Below, piece after piece: positions 34,290 through 42,355 of a stretch of 64,000 bases of DNA. Below the pieces are notes generated by a model. That model was not told where the DNA came from. It did no database searches and saw nothing but the letters and a program-made list of their open reading frames with translations. This DNA is from Jeotgalibacillus proteolyticus (GTDB lineage: Bacteria; Bacillota; Bacilli; Bacillales; Jeotgalibacillaceae): positions 2,501 through 66,500 of the forward strand of contig NZ_PREZ01000003.1 in NCBI RefSeq assembly GCF_002926065.1. Direction: 5' to 3'. The position numbers were made by a program, and so were the translations under genes. Numbering within the stretch: the first letter of the stretch is position 1; each line of letters begins with the position of its first letter.

Positions 34290-35190
34290 ATTCAGTAACC
34301 ACCTTTGGCTTAACGACTCTAATATGTTCTTTTAGTACATTTATACGGAATGTATCCCCGTCGTAGTGCTCTCCGTCCAGATCGATTAATTGTGAGGACG
34401 GGATTGACACAGCTATTGAAGAAGCCTGGAAATGGTCGATCGTTTCTTTATCCTGCTCCCAGTCTACCGTTGTTTTAGCAGAGATAATTTCTTTAAATAA
34501 CGGAAACCCTGCTTCTTTAACGACCATAATGTCGACAAGACCGTCGTTGAGCTGAATCGATGAAAGAGGAAATTCCGTTGCGCCTATAGATCTACCATTT
34601 AGAATTAACAGCATAACCGCCTCATCCTTTAACATTTGCCCGTCATACTCGATCTCAAATGAAAAACGACTAGGATCTGAGAAGGTTTTAAGTGCGCTAA
34701 CATAATAGCTGAACCTTCCAAACATTCCTTTTGAATCCTGATCTATGTTTTCTGAAGCCTGGGCAATCAAGCCGGTGCCCCAGAAGTTTCCAAAATATCG
34801 TTCATTGGACTGAACAATATCTATGCCAGCTTCTATCCCTCCCTCTGTTATGAGAGCTGCTGCTTGCTTTATATTTAAAGGAATTTGTAAAGACCTTGCA
34901 AGGTCGTTGCATGTTCCAGCAGGAATAATACTGAATGCAGGACGCCGGTCTAACGGAGCAATACCGTTGATACATTCATGCACCGTGCCGTCTCCGCCAA
35001 GAGCAATGATCAGATCTACTTCTTCCCCGTGCTGCCTGCAAAAATGCTCAGCATCACCCGGTTTTTGCGTCTGAAGAAGTGTAAGATTCGGTATACTCAG
35101 GCTGAGCGGGCCAATAATTTGAGCCAAAATCTTATCTACTTCCTTCTGCCCGGCGTTGCCATTATAAATTAACATCGCTGATTCATACAT
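34288..35190 (-). CDS. Diacylglycerol kinase-like lipid kinase (YegS/DagK family)
   Basis: A 300-residue lipid kinase. The nucleotide-binding motif ALGGDGTVHECING lies about residues 63-76, followed by IPAGTCNDLARSL (about 88-100); the C-terminal lipid-binding domain has LDGEHYDGDTF at the end. It should phosphorylate diacylglycerol or a related lipid for phospholipid recycling. The ATG at 35190 with AAGGAGGG upstream is preferred to the longer frame. A second, separate member is truncated at the right edge of the window. Confidence 0.88.
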   Translation of the reverse strand: MYESAMLIYNGNAGQKEVDKILAQIIGPLSLSIPNLTLLQTQKPGDAEHFCRQHGEEVDLIIALGGDGTVHECINGIAPLDRRPAFSIIPAGTCNDLARSLQIPLNIKQAAALITEGGIEAGIDIVQSNERYFGNFWGTGLIAQASENIDQDSKGMFGRFSYYVSALKTFSDPSRFSFEIEYDGQMLKDEAVMLLILNGRSIGATEFPLSSIQLNDGLVDIMVVKEAGFPLFKEIISAKTTVDWEQDKETIDHFQASSIAVSIPSSQLIDLDGEHYDGDTFRINVLKEHIRVVKPKVVTE

Positions 35191-35317
35191 CGCTTTTCGT
35201 CCCTCCTTTTTCTTACTTTCCCCTATACCCTCTTTCATCATTCAAAGCACCTTTTCCGTCATCTTCTTTACAATAAATCCGCATTTTTATCTAATTTTTT
35301 CTTAATTACTGATACGG

Positions 35318-35381
35318 AGTGCCTGGCACCACCCGGAATTTGTCGAACGCAGTCGACATGGTTCGGGTGGTGCCAGGCACT
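35318..35381. repeat. Long inverted repeat, TGCCTGGCACCACCC type
   Basis: Arms AGTGCCTGGCACCACCCG and CGGGTGGTGCCAGGCACT are perfectly complementary over 18 bp, with an inner TGTCGA/TCGACA pairing in the loop. There is no T run. It lies between the lipid kinase gene and the 44-residue ORF. Related GTGACAGGCAC segments occur at 38747-38800. Confidence 0.75.
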
Positions 35382-35399
35382 TCAAACTGCAAAATAAAA

Positions 35400-35427
35400 A
35401 AGGTCCCCATCATTTAATGAGCACCTT
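35400..35427 (-). terminator. Terminator after the 44-residue ORF
   Basis: Stem AAGGTG(CTCAT) / (ATGATG)ACCTT followed by TTTTTT on the minus strand, about 55 bp beyond the small ORF's stop. Confidence 0.7.
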
Positions 35428-35482
35428 TCTGGTCGCTATGTAATTTCCAGTTTTGCTTTTGTGTAACATATGGGACTGCTGA

Positions 35483-35617
35483 TCATGTACTAGAAATTTC
35501 ATGCGGGCCTTTTACAGATTCAAGGACTTCCAGACGTGATTTTGTTTTTGTGATTTTCACACCTACTTCTGACAGCTTGACAATCATCCTTTTAAGACTT
35601 TCATTATCCCTAGCCAT
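35483..35617 (-). CDS. Small protein of 44 residues, unknown function
   Basis: ATG-started ORF with AGGTG six bases upstream and its own terminator downstream, in a 720-bp region with no larger gene. The product MARDNESLKRMIVKLSEVGV (first 20 residues) continues as a basic amphipathic helix and ends in ISST. The heptad-like spacing of L, I and V suggests a helical, perhaps coiled-coil or peptide-binding, molecule. It lacks the S-x-x-L-D motif of Spo0E-type phosphatases. The paired start and stop signals make it more likely real than random. Confidence 0.6.
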   Translation of the reverse strand: MARDNESLKRMIVKLSEVGVKITKTKSRLEVLESVKGPHEISST

Positions 35618-35906
35618 GATCGACACCTCACTTTTTTACGGGTTTATTATTTTACGTTTTGCATTTAATTATGGTTTCATTTTTCGCAAAATTTTTATTC
35701 GGGTTGTTACCGTTATAATACCACCTGTCCATAAAATTAACCGTGATTTCTTCAGAAAAATAATAATTTTGAGGACAAAAAGTGACATCGCTCACATTTA
35801 AAAAAGATTGGGTGTTTTTTGCTCCTTGAATCTGCAGAAAAAACGAATAAAATCCCACTCTGTTCCAATACTAACAAGTGTTTTTAAAATACGTGGAGGT
35901 GTAGGA

Positions 35907-36311
35907 ATGAATGTACGTGATGTAATGAGCAGCACGGTTGTTTCCTGTGAAATAACTGATTCAATCGAACAGGTTGCTTTAATGATGAAGGATCAAAATA
36001 TCGGTGTTCTCCCAGTACTTGATCAAGGGAAAATTGTTGGGATGGTAACCGATCGTGATGTCGTTATCCGTGGAGTTGCTGAGCATAAAGGAAAACAGAT
36101 CGATCAGGTTATGACGCATGAAGTGATTTCTGTTACACAGGACACTACTGCTGAGGAAGCGGCAAATCTTATGGCTGAAAAGCAGGTCCGAAGACTTCCA
36201 GTTGTTGAAAACGAAAAAGTTGTTGGAATGGTTTCACTCGGTGATTTGGCCGTTTCACCTCAAGCAAATGACGAAGCCGGCGACGCTCTTACTGATATTT
36301 CACAGCCATAA
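35907..36311 (+). CDS. CBS-domain-pair protein
   Basis: A 134-residue protein made of two CBS domains (Bateman module): NVRDVMSSTVVSCEITDSIE and DQNIGVLPVLDQGKIVGMVT in the first, then QVMTHEVISVTQDTTAEEAA and KQVRRLPVVENEKVVGMVSL in the second. CBS pairs sense adenosine nucleotides or related ligands. B. subtilis YhcV is a protein of this size and type, also of unclear role. The ATG at 35907 has a GGAGGTG Shine-Dalgarno; the frame is open for 33 more codons upstream without support. Own terminator downstream. Confidence 0.9.
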   Translation: MNVRDVMSSTVVSCEITDSIEQVALMMKDQNIGVLPVLDQGKIVGMVTDRDVVIRGVAEHKGKQIDQVMTHEVISVTQDTTAEEAANLMAEKQVRRLPVVENEKVVGMVSLGDLAVSPQANDEAGDALTDISQP

Positions 36312-36318
36312 AAAAACG

Positions 36319-36345
36319 GAAGGGGAAATTTTACATTTCCTCTTC
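36319..36345 (+). terminator. Terminator after the CBS gene
   Basis: Bulged stem GAAGGGGAAAT / ATTTCCTCTTC followed by eight T residues. Confidence 0.8.
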
Positions 36346-36430
36346 TTTTTTTTATGCCGGTGTGGTACGATTGTAAACGCTCTTTTTTCGCGGCTGCGAT
36401 CGACTATCATGCGAATGAGGTGACAGGGAA

Positions 36431-38737
36431 ATGACAAACCAACCCAGTAATTCTTCTCAACAACACCCCGATTTTAAAGACGAAATTGACCGTTTAATCT
36501 TCACACGGCTTTACATTGATCAGGCATTGGCTTCCTCTCAGAAGAGTGCCGGCAGCGCCCGGGAACATTTGAAAGAAGCCTTCGAAACGCTTCACTCACT
36601 GGACAGCAGTTTAAGCTATATGAACCTCCTAACAGGGGCAAACCTGCTGCAAATGAACACCGACCAGGCGAAAAGACTCCAAAATGTCTATGATAAGCCT
36701 TATTTTGCCCGCATTGATTACCAAAAGAGAAATGAAGAAAAAGAACAACTCTACATAGGGAAAGCCTCCCTTCACAACCCCGAAAACCAGTCGCAGATTA
36801 TTGTGGACTGGCGTTCTCCCGTGGCCAATGTTTATTACGACGGCAGACTTGGCGAGGTTGAATATGAAGTGAACGACGAAATAACGGAAGGCTTTTTGTC
36901 CCTTAAAAGACAATATCAGATTGAAAAAGGCCAGCTGCTCGGCATTCAGGATATTGACCTTACCACAACAGACGAGCTGCTCCAGCAATCCCTTTCAGGA
37001 AATGCCGATAACCGGCTGACTGAAATTGTTTCGACCATTCAAAAGGAGCAAAATGATATTATCCGTGCACCGCTCAACCGACCAATCATTGTTCAGGGGG
37101 CTGCCGGGAGCGGAAAAACAACGATTGCTCTTCACCGGATTTCTTACTTTCTTTATGTCAACAGTGAAACCTTCCATCCCTCTAATCTTATGATCCTTGC
37201 CCCAAACAAGCTTTTTATCGAATACATCTCAGACGTTTTACCGGAGCTTGGCGTAGAGAAAATCAAACAGACCACCCTCATTGACTACATGAAGGAAGCG
37301 ATCGGACATAACCTCAAGATTCTGGATCCTGACCAAAAGCTGTTAGCGATGATTGAACAAAATGAATCAAGTGAAGAGCTGAAGTGGCTTTCACAGTTTA
37401 AAGGCTCCCTGCAGTTTTTAGCCATCGTCGACAGGTACCTGGCACTTGTCGAAAGTTCCCTCGCCCCTAAAGAGGACGTCATGCTTGAAAAATTCCGCAT
37501 CCTTAGAGGGAACCGGCTGAGGGCACTGTTTTTAGATGATTACTGCTATCTGCCCATTTACAGACGCTTTGACAAGATAAAAGGCGTCATTCAAAACCAT
37601 CTTCGCACAAAGAAAAAGACCATTCTTAAAAAAATAGAAGACGTTTATGATGGAGCACTGGAAAAAGCTTTGTACGGAATACGAAATGATGCAAAGCGAC
37701 GAAAAAAAGTCACCTCCATTATGGATACGAAGGCGTCAAGAACTGAAGCAATTAAAAAGGAAGCCCGCTCCACTGTCAGAATGTATATGAAAACGTTTGA
37801 AAAGAAAACGGCTATTGAATTATATAAAGAGCTTCTTTCTTCAAAGGAACTTCTTCAGGCAGCAGCTCCAGAGCTGTCCGAAAAGGAAGTGGAGCTGCTG
37901 ATGGAACATAGCATGAGGATCTTCTCCAGGCGATCATTTGAGCTTGAGGACTTAGCGCCAATCTATTATCTTCAGGGCAAATTATATGGTCTTCAGGATG
38001 AAGCCAGGGTAAAAAGTGTTTTCATTGATGAAGCCCAGGACTACAGCTACTTCCAGATGGCGTCTCTCAGGAAAATTCTCGACACCAGCTTATTTACCAT
38101 TGTCGGAGATCTCGCTCAAGGGATCCATTCCTACCGCGGGATGCGTGACTGGCACTATGCAGAAAAAGAAATTTTCAAGGAGGCGCATTATTTTACGCTT
38201 CAAAAAAGCTACAGGACCACCATTGAAATTATGGAAGCAGCAAATGCTGTTTTAGCAAAAATGGAGGAATCCCTCCCGCTTGTTGAACCTGTCGTGCGCC
38301 ATGGGAAAAAGCCTGTCTATCATCCCATCTCTGGGGACAGGATGTGTGAAACAATGGAAAAGGATATCGAAGCACTAAAAGCGGACGGGTTCACTTCAAT
38401 CGCGATTATTGGAAAAACACGGGCTGAATGCACGCACATTTTCAAGCTTTTTAAAAAGAGCACCCTGCCGATTCAGTTAATCGCTGAGCATGAAGACTTA
38501 AAAAAAGACCGCGTCTCCCTGCTCCCAGCTCACCTGGCAAAAGGACTGGAATTCGACGCCGTCTTAATCCCATCACTAAACGAAGCATACAAAAACAGCG
38601 AACTCGACCGCAAACTGCTCTACGTCGCCATGACCAGAGCCATGCACCGCCTCCACCTCTACAGCCAAACACCCGACTCCCTCCTCATCGAAGGAATCGG
38701 AAAGATTATTGAGCTGGACGATGACATCGAGCGGTGA
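36431..38737 (+). CDS. helD: HelD, RNA polymerase-recycling UvrD-like helicase
   Basis: A 768-residue superfamily 1 ATPase. An N-terminal coiled-coil arm (about 10-80) precedes the conserved QIIVDWRSPVANVYYDG element (about 117-133), Walker A GAAGSGKTTIALHRISYFLY (about 222-241), a Lys-rich middle region with the second arm, and helicase motifs FIDEAQDYS (about 533), QKSYRTT and LLYVAMTRAMHRLHLYS (about 733-749). B. subtilis HelD displaces nucleic acids from stalled RNA polymerase together with delta. Length matches the family. A 15-bp direct duplication spans the stop codon. No neighbouring partner gene. Confidence 0.93.
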   Translation: MTNQPSNSSQQHPDFKDEIDRLIFTRLYIDQALASSQKSAGSAREHLKEAFETLHSLDSSLSYMNLLTGANLLQMNTDQAKRLQNVYDKPYFARIDYQKRNEEKEQLYIGKASLHNPENQSQIIVDWRSPVANVYYDGRLGEVEYEVNDEITEGFLSLKRQYQIEKGQLLGIQDIDLTTTDELLQQSLSGNADNRLTEIVSTIQKEQNDIIRAPLNRPIIVQGAAGSGKTTIALHRISYFLYVNSETFHPSNLMILAPNKLFIEYISDVLPELGVEKIKQTTLIDYMKEAIGHNLKILDPDQKLLAMIEQNESSEELKWLSQFKGSLQFLAIVDRYLALVESSLAPKEDVMLEKFRILRGNRLRALFLDDYCYLPIYRRFDKIKGVIQNHLRTKKKTILKKIEDVYDGALEKALYGIRNDAKRRKKVTSIMDTKASRTEAIKKEARSTVRMYMKTFEKKTAIELYKELLSSKELLQAAAPELSEKEVELLMEHSMRIFSRRSFELEDLAPIYYLQGKLYGLQDEARVKSVFIDEAQDYSYFQMASLRKILDTSLFTIVGDLAQGIHSYRGMRDWHYAEKEIFKEAHYFTLQKSYRTTIEIMEAANAVLAKMEESLPLVEPVVRHGKKPVYHPISGDRMCETMEKDIEALKADGFTSIAIIGKTRAECTHIFKLFKKSTLPIQLIAEHEDLKKDRVSLLPAHLAKGLEFDAVLIPSLNEAYKNSELDRKLLYVAMTRAMHRLHLYSQTPDSLLIEGIGKIIELDDDIER

Positions 38738-38746
38738 CGCATCGAG

Positions 38747-38800
38747 CGGTGACAGGCACTTGTCGAATTCAATTCGCGAAGTGACAGGCACCTGTCAAAA
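38747..38800. repeat. GTGACAGGCAC-type repeat segment
   Basis: Two direct copies of GTGACAGGCAC, the first followed by TTGTCGAATTCAATTCGCGA (inverted TCGAATT/AATTCGCGA) and the second by CTGTCAAAA. Same word family as the inverted repeat at 35318-35381. Confidence 0.55.
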
Positions 38801-38811
38801 CATGTCGAAAA

Positions 38812-38847
38812 ATACCCCCCATGCGTTCTTATGCGCATGGGGGGTAT
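38812..38847. terminator. Bidirectional terminator, helD / copA
   Basis: Stem ATACCCCCCATGCG / CGCATGGGGGGTAT, with TTTTTCG on the minus strand after copA. The ATACCCC...GGGGTAT ends resemble a CsoR operator, probably by chance. Confidence 0.85.
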
Positions 38848-38867
38848 GTTAGTTTTCATTAGTTTTC

Positions 38868-41276
38868 TTATAGTTTGACCCGTTGGAGGCGGAGGGCGTT
38901 TAGGACGACAGATACGGAGCTGAAGGCCATGGCGGCTCCTGCTACCCACGGAGCTAGTAGGCCGATGGCTGCTATAGGGATGCCAAGGGTGTTGTAGCCG
39001 AAAGCCCAGAAAAGGTTTTGTTTGATGTTTTTCATTGTTTTACGGCTCATCAAAATGGCGTCAGCAATGCTGTTGAGGTTGCCGCGGATTAGGGTGATGT
39101 CTGCAGCTTCTATCGCCACATCAGTTCCTGTTCCAATGGCCATTCCGATATCTGCCACAGCTAATGCCGGAGCGTCATTTATGCCGTCTCCTACCATGGC
39201 AACAACTCTTCCCTCTTTTTGAAGCTTTCGTATTTCGTCCGCTTTTCCTTCTGGAAGAACCTCAGCAATTACTCTGGTTATTCCGGCCTCTTCTGCAATC
39301 GCATGAGCCGTTTGAGCGTTGTCTCCTGTCATCATCAAAACGTCAATCCCCATTTTATGCAGACGGGTAATGGCTTCTTTTGAGGTTTCCTTTATCGTAT
39401 CAGCTACGGCTAGTATCCCGGCTAATTCATGATCAATCGAGATAAGCATGGCTGTTTTCCCGGCTTTCTCAAGAGCAAGCATTTTCTCCTCCGCTTCCTC
39501 AACCGAAACAGCTGCTTGCTTTAACAGATTCCGTGTTCCGATGAGAATGTTTTTATCATCCACCTCTGCACGAATTCCAAATCCAGTTATGGCATCAAAC
39601 TTACGGGGAGAAGAAATTTTGATCTCCCTCTCTTCCACACCCTGAACAATTGCTCTAGCAACCGGGTGCTCTGACCCTTGTTCAGCTGATCCTGCGAAAT
39701 AAAGAAGCTCAGCCTCAGAACGATCCCCAAATACTACTACTTCCGTTAACACGGGCTCTCCTTTTGTTATCGTTCCTGTTTTATCAAGCACAACGGTATC
39801 CACCAATTGGGTGGCTTCCAAATGCTCTCCGCCCTTAAATAAAATACCGTACTCTGCTGAACGGCCGGAGCCCGCCATGATGGAGGTTGGCGTAGCAAGA
39901 CCGAGTGCACACGGACAGGCAATGACAAGAACAGAAATTGTTGCGATAAGTGCCGGTGCAAACTCACCAGGGCTCACAAAAAGAATCCACACGCTAAAAG
40001 TAAGAATGGCAATCGCAACAACGATCGGCACAAAAATGCCCGATATTTTATCCGCCTGACGCTGAATAAGCGCTTTTGACCCCTGCGCCTGTTCAACCAC
40101 CCGGATAATTTGGGAAAGGGCTGTATCACTCCCTACCTTTGTGACCTTGACCTTAATAAATCCATGCTTATTAATGGTGGCCCCAATAACAGGATCTCCT
40201 GATGCTTTGTCTGCGGGCACACTTTCTCCTGTGATCATGGATTCATCAATAGCTGTGCTGCCTTCAAGGATCACGCCGTCCGCCGGAATTTTCTCACCCG
40301 GTCGAACCACCGCCACATCCCCTGCTTTCATTTCCTCGAGCTGAATTTCTACTTCATGTCCATCACGGATAACACTTGCTGTCTTTGCCTGAAGCCCCAT
40401 CAGCTTTTTAATCGCTTCAGAGGATCTTCCTTTTGCCTTCGCTTCAAACAGCTTGCCAAGCACAATGAGCGTAATTAACACAGCACTCGTTTCAAAATAA
40501 AGACCCATCTGGTGCCCTGGCATACCGAGCATTTCAAGGGCCAGATAGACACTGTAAAAATACGCAGCCGATGTACCGAGCGCCACCAGCACATCCATAT
40601 TGGCACTACCGTTTCGCAGCGCTTTATAGGCACCTGTGTAAAATGATTTACCAACGTAGAATTGAACCGGGGTCGCAAGGGCCATCTGCACCCATGGATT
40701 CATTAGAATATCCGGCACGTACATCCACTCCGTAAAGGAAAAATGCCCCACCATTGTCCAAAGAAGAGGAAGCGAAAGGATCATTGAAATGAAAAATCTC
40801 CGCTGCTGCTTATGAATTTCAACGAGACGGTAATCCTTTCCCTGGCCCTCCTGCTCCTTTTGCTTTGCTCCATAGCCGAGCTTTTCGACCTGTCTGATGA
40901 TATCCTGATTCGTAAGTACGCCTTTTGTATATTCTACAGTGGCCTGCTCGAGCGCAAGATTTACATTTGCTGACCTTACTCCCTGAAGCTTGCTGAGACC
41001 TTTCTCAACTCTTGTGGAACAGGCAGCACAGGTCATTCCGGTAATGGCTAACTCTGTTTTAGCTGTCACAACCTCGTACCCGAGATCCTCAACTTTTTGT
41101 TCAATCTCAGGAAGAGAAAGCTTGTCCGGATCATACGAAACACTTGCCTGCTCCAAAGCTAAATTAACGGATGCCGTCTCGACACCTTCAAGCTTTACAA
41201 GTCCTCTTTCCACTCTTCCCGAACAGGCAGCACAAGTCATTCCGGAGATTGAGAATTCATTTTTTACTGCTGTCAT
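38868..41276 (-). CDS. copA: Copper-exporting P1B-type ATPase
   Basis: An 802-residue Cu+ ATPase with two N-terminal heavy-metal-associated domains, each with GMTCAAC (first Cys pair at 15 and 18, second near residue 85). Eight membrane helices include the CPC metal site in VIACPCALGLATPTS. The phosphorylation site DKTGTITKGEP, the TGES loop (MITGESVP) and the hinge GDGINDAPAL are complete. It pumps Cu+ out of the cell. The ATG at 41276 follows AGGAGAG at 8 nt. It has its own CsoR-type operator just upstream and follows copZ after about 80 bp. Confidence 0.96.
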   Translation of the reverse strand: MTAVKNEFSISGMTCAACSGRVERGLVKLEGVETASVNLALEQASVSYDPDKLSLPEIEQKVEDLGYEVVTAKTELAITGMTCAACSTRVEKGLSKLQGVRSANVNLALEQATVEYTKGVLTNQDIIRQVEKLGYGAKQKEQEGQGKDYRLVEIHKQQRRFFISMILSLPLLWTMVGHFSFTEWMYVPDILMNPWVQMALATPVQFYVGKSFYTGAYKALRNGSANMDVLVALGTSAAYFYSVYLALEMLGMPGHQMGLYFETSAVLITLIVLGKLFEAKAKGRSSEAIKKLMGLQAKTASVIRDGHEVEIQLEEMKAGDVAVVRPGEKIPADGVILEGSTAIDESMITGESVPADKASGDPVIGATINKHGFIKVKVTKVGSDTALSQIIRVVEQAQGSKALIQRQADKISGIFVPIVVAIAILTFSVWILFVSPGEFAPALIATISVLVIACPCALGLATPTSIMAGSGRSAEYGILFKGGEHLEATQLVDTVVLDKTGTITKGEPVLTEVVVFGDRSEAELLYFAGSAEQGSEHPVARAIVQGVEEREIKISSPRKFDAITGFGIRAEVDDKNILIGTRNLLKQAAVSVEEAEEKMLALEKAGKTAMLISIDHELAGILAVADTIKETSKEAITRLHKMGIDVLMMTGDNAQTAHAIAEEAGITRVIAEVLPEGKADEIRKLQKEGRVVAMVGDGINDAPALAVADIGMAIGTGTDVAIEAADITLIRGNLNSIADAILMSRKTMKNIKQNLFWAFGYNTLGIPIAAIGLLAPWVAGAAMAFSSVSVVLNALRLQRVKL

Positions 41277-41290
41277 CTCTTTCACTCTCC

Positions 41291-41309
41291 TATACCCCAC
41301 TTGGGTATA
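41291..41309 (-). promoter_or_regulatory. CsoR-type operator upstream of copA
   Basis: The palindrome TATACCCCACTTGGGTATA matches the CsoR operator pattern TACCC-N-GGGTA. It lies 15 bp before the copA start, between copZ and copA. This implies copper control of copA separate from the csoR promoter. Confidence 0.75.
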
Positions 41310-41357
41310 TTTTTCTTTTAAAGAAAGGGCGCCGGCAAAAGCCTCACACCCCTGTTA

Positions 41358-41567
41358 TTATTTTATTTTATAGCCCTGTTCTTCAATTGCTGCTCTGATT
41401 TCACTTAGGGTAACGAATCCGCCCTGAAAATCAACGTCTACAGTTCCCTGTTGGAGGTTTACTTTTACTTCGTTCACTCCACCAAGATCCCGTACATTTG
41501 ACTCAATTGCATCCACACAATGCTGACATGACATGCCTTCCACATTTAACGTAACTGCTTCTACCAT
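41358..41567 (-). CDS. copZ: CopZ copper chaperone
   Basis: A 69-residue single heavy-metal-associated domain with the metal motif GMSCQHC (about residues 10-16). It binds Cu+ and delivers it to the N-terminal domains of CopA. The ATG at 41567 with AGGAGG 10 nt upstream gives the B. subtilis CopZ length; the ATG three codons earlier is too close to the ribosome binding site. It lies between csoR and copA, the common Bacillus order. Confidence 0.95.
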   Translation of the reverse strand: MVEAVTLNVEGMSCQHCVDAIESNVRDLGGVNEVKVNLQQGTVDVDFQGGFVTLSEIRAAIEEQGYKIK

Positions 41568-41581
41568 TAGATTCATTCCTC

Positions 41582-41929
41582 CTATTTTTTCATTAATCGT
41601 TTCATTGTAGCCAGTAATTCATCTACTACTTCAAGGTCACCCTCCTGAATCCGTTCGACAATACAGCTTTTCATATGACCTTCAAGCAGCAGCTTTGACA
41701 CACTATTCAGTGCTGACTGCGTCGCTGCAATTTGAGTAATCACATCATCACAATAGGTATCTTTTTCAATCATACCCTTTATTCCCCTGATTTGTCCTTC
41801 TATACGATTCAGGCGGCTTGTTAAATTATGTTTCATTTCCTCAGAGTGGTGACTTTTCCGTCCATGGCCCATTGAGCAGTGTTCACCCTCAGGCTCAAAA
41901 ACAGCTTCATCAGCTTTAAGAACATCCAT
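41582..41929 (-). CDS. csoR: CsoR copper-sensing repressor
   Basis: A 115-residue all-helical repressor. The Cu+ ligands of the family are all present: Cys60 (TYCDDV), His85 and Cys89 (EGHMKSC). LTSRLNRIEGQIRGI is the DNA-binding-face helix. A His/Glu-rich N-terminal extension (EGEHCSMGHGRKSHH) may also bind metal and is longer than in typical CsoR. Without copper it represses the csoR-copZ-copA unit; Cu+ releases it. The gene is first behind an operator-containing promoter. Confidence 0.95.
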   Translation of the reverse strand: MDVLKADEAVFEPEGEHCSMGHGRKSHHSEEMKHNLTSRLNRIEGQIRGIKGMIEKDTYCDDVITQIAATQSALNSVSKLLLEGHMKSCIVERIQEGDLEVVDELLATMKRLMKK

Positions 41930-41969
41930 TCATTTCACTCCCTGCCTTTATTTCTACCTTTAGTTTAAT

Positions 41970-41991
41970 ATACCCCATTAGGGTATGTCAA
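41970..41991 (-). promoter_or_regulatory. csoR promoter with CsoR operator
   Basis: On the minus strand TTGACA (41986-41991) is followed by the palindrome ATACCCTAATGGGGTAT, which fills the -35 to -10 spacer; TATTAA lies 15 bp after the -35. The palindrome fits the TACCC-N-GGGTA operator pattern, and binding there would block polymerase. Confidence 0.85.
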
Positions 41992-42048
41992 ACTCTACGT
42001 CTGTATCCGCTCCCATTTTTCAGAATAGTATTATTTTTTCTTAATGGT

Positions 42049-42077
42049 TTGACAGGAAAATTTAAGCATAGTAAAGT
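42049..42077 (+). promoter_or_regulatory. SigA promoter of the SAM riboswitch-met operon
   Basis: TTGACA-N17-TAAAGT, ending about 27 bp before the riboswitch aptamer. In the same intergenic region as the divergent csoR promoter. Confidence 0.75.
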
Positions 42078-42103
42078 AAGGGACAACATTTAAATAGAAC
42101 AAT

Positions 42104-42245
42104 TTCTTCTTATCACGAGAGGTGGAGGGACTGGCCCTATGATACCTCGGCAGCGGACTTACTTTTAAGCACCGTGCCAACTCCAGCAGACATTTGTCTG
42201 AGAGATAAGAAGAGGTGTTTGCGTATGCAGCCTCTTCTTGTTTTT
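42104..42245 (+). promoter_or_regulatory. SAM-I riboswitch (S-box) with terminator
   Basis: The aptamer carries the S-box core GAGAGGTGGAGGGACTGGCC, then CCTCGGCAGCGG and GTGCCAACTCCAGCAG; P1 closes between CTTCTTATC and GATAAGAAG. The P1 3' strand also starts a terminator stem, AAGAAGAGG / CCTCTTCTT, followed by GTTTTT at 42240-42245. SAM binding stabilises P1 and the terminator and switches off the downstream methionine transporter genes. Confidence 0.95.
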
Positions 42246-42355
42246 ACAGGGAGAGGCTTTTTTGTTCCTCTGATAGAGGCAGGTAAGCCTCCCCCAACTT
42301 TTAAACCAACTTATCTTATTAGATTAGACGGATATAAAACAGGGAGGATGTAAGC

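Noticed and set aside
35341-35360. Spo0A box (TTTGTCGAA-like) in the loop of the inverted repeat
   Set aside because: The word is part of the repeat family and not placed near a promoter, so a Spo0A role has no support.
38812-38847. Third CsoR operator at the copA terminator
   Set aside because: The TACCCCCC/GGGGGGTA arms are 14 bp apart and part of a long terminator stem at the 3' end, not near a start.
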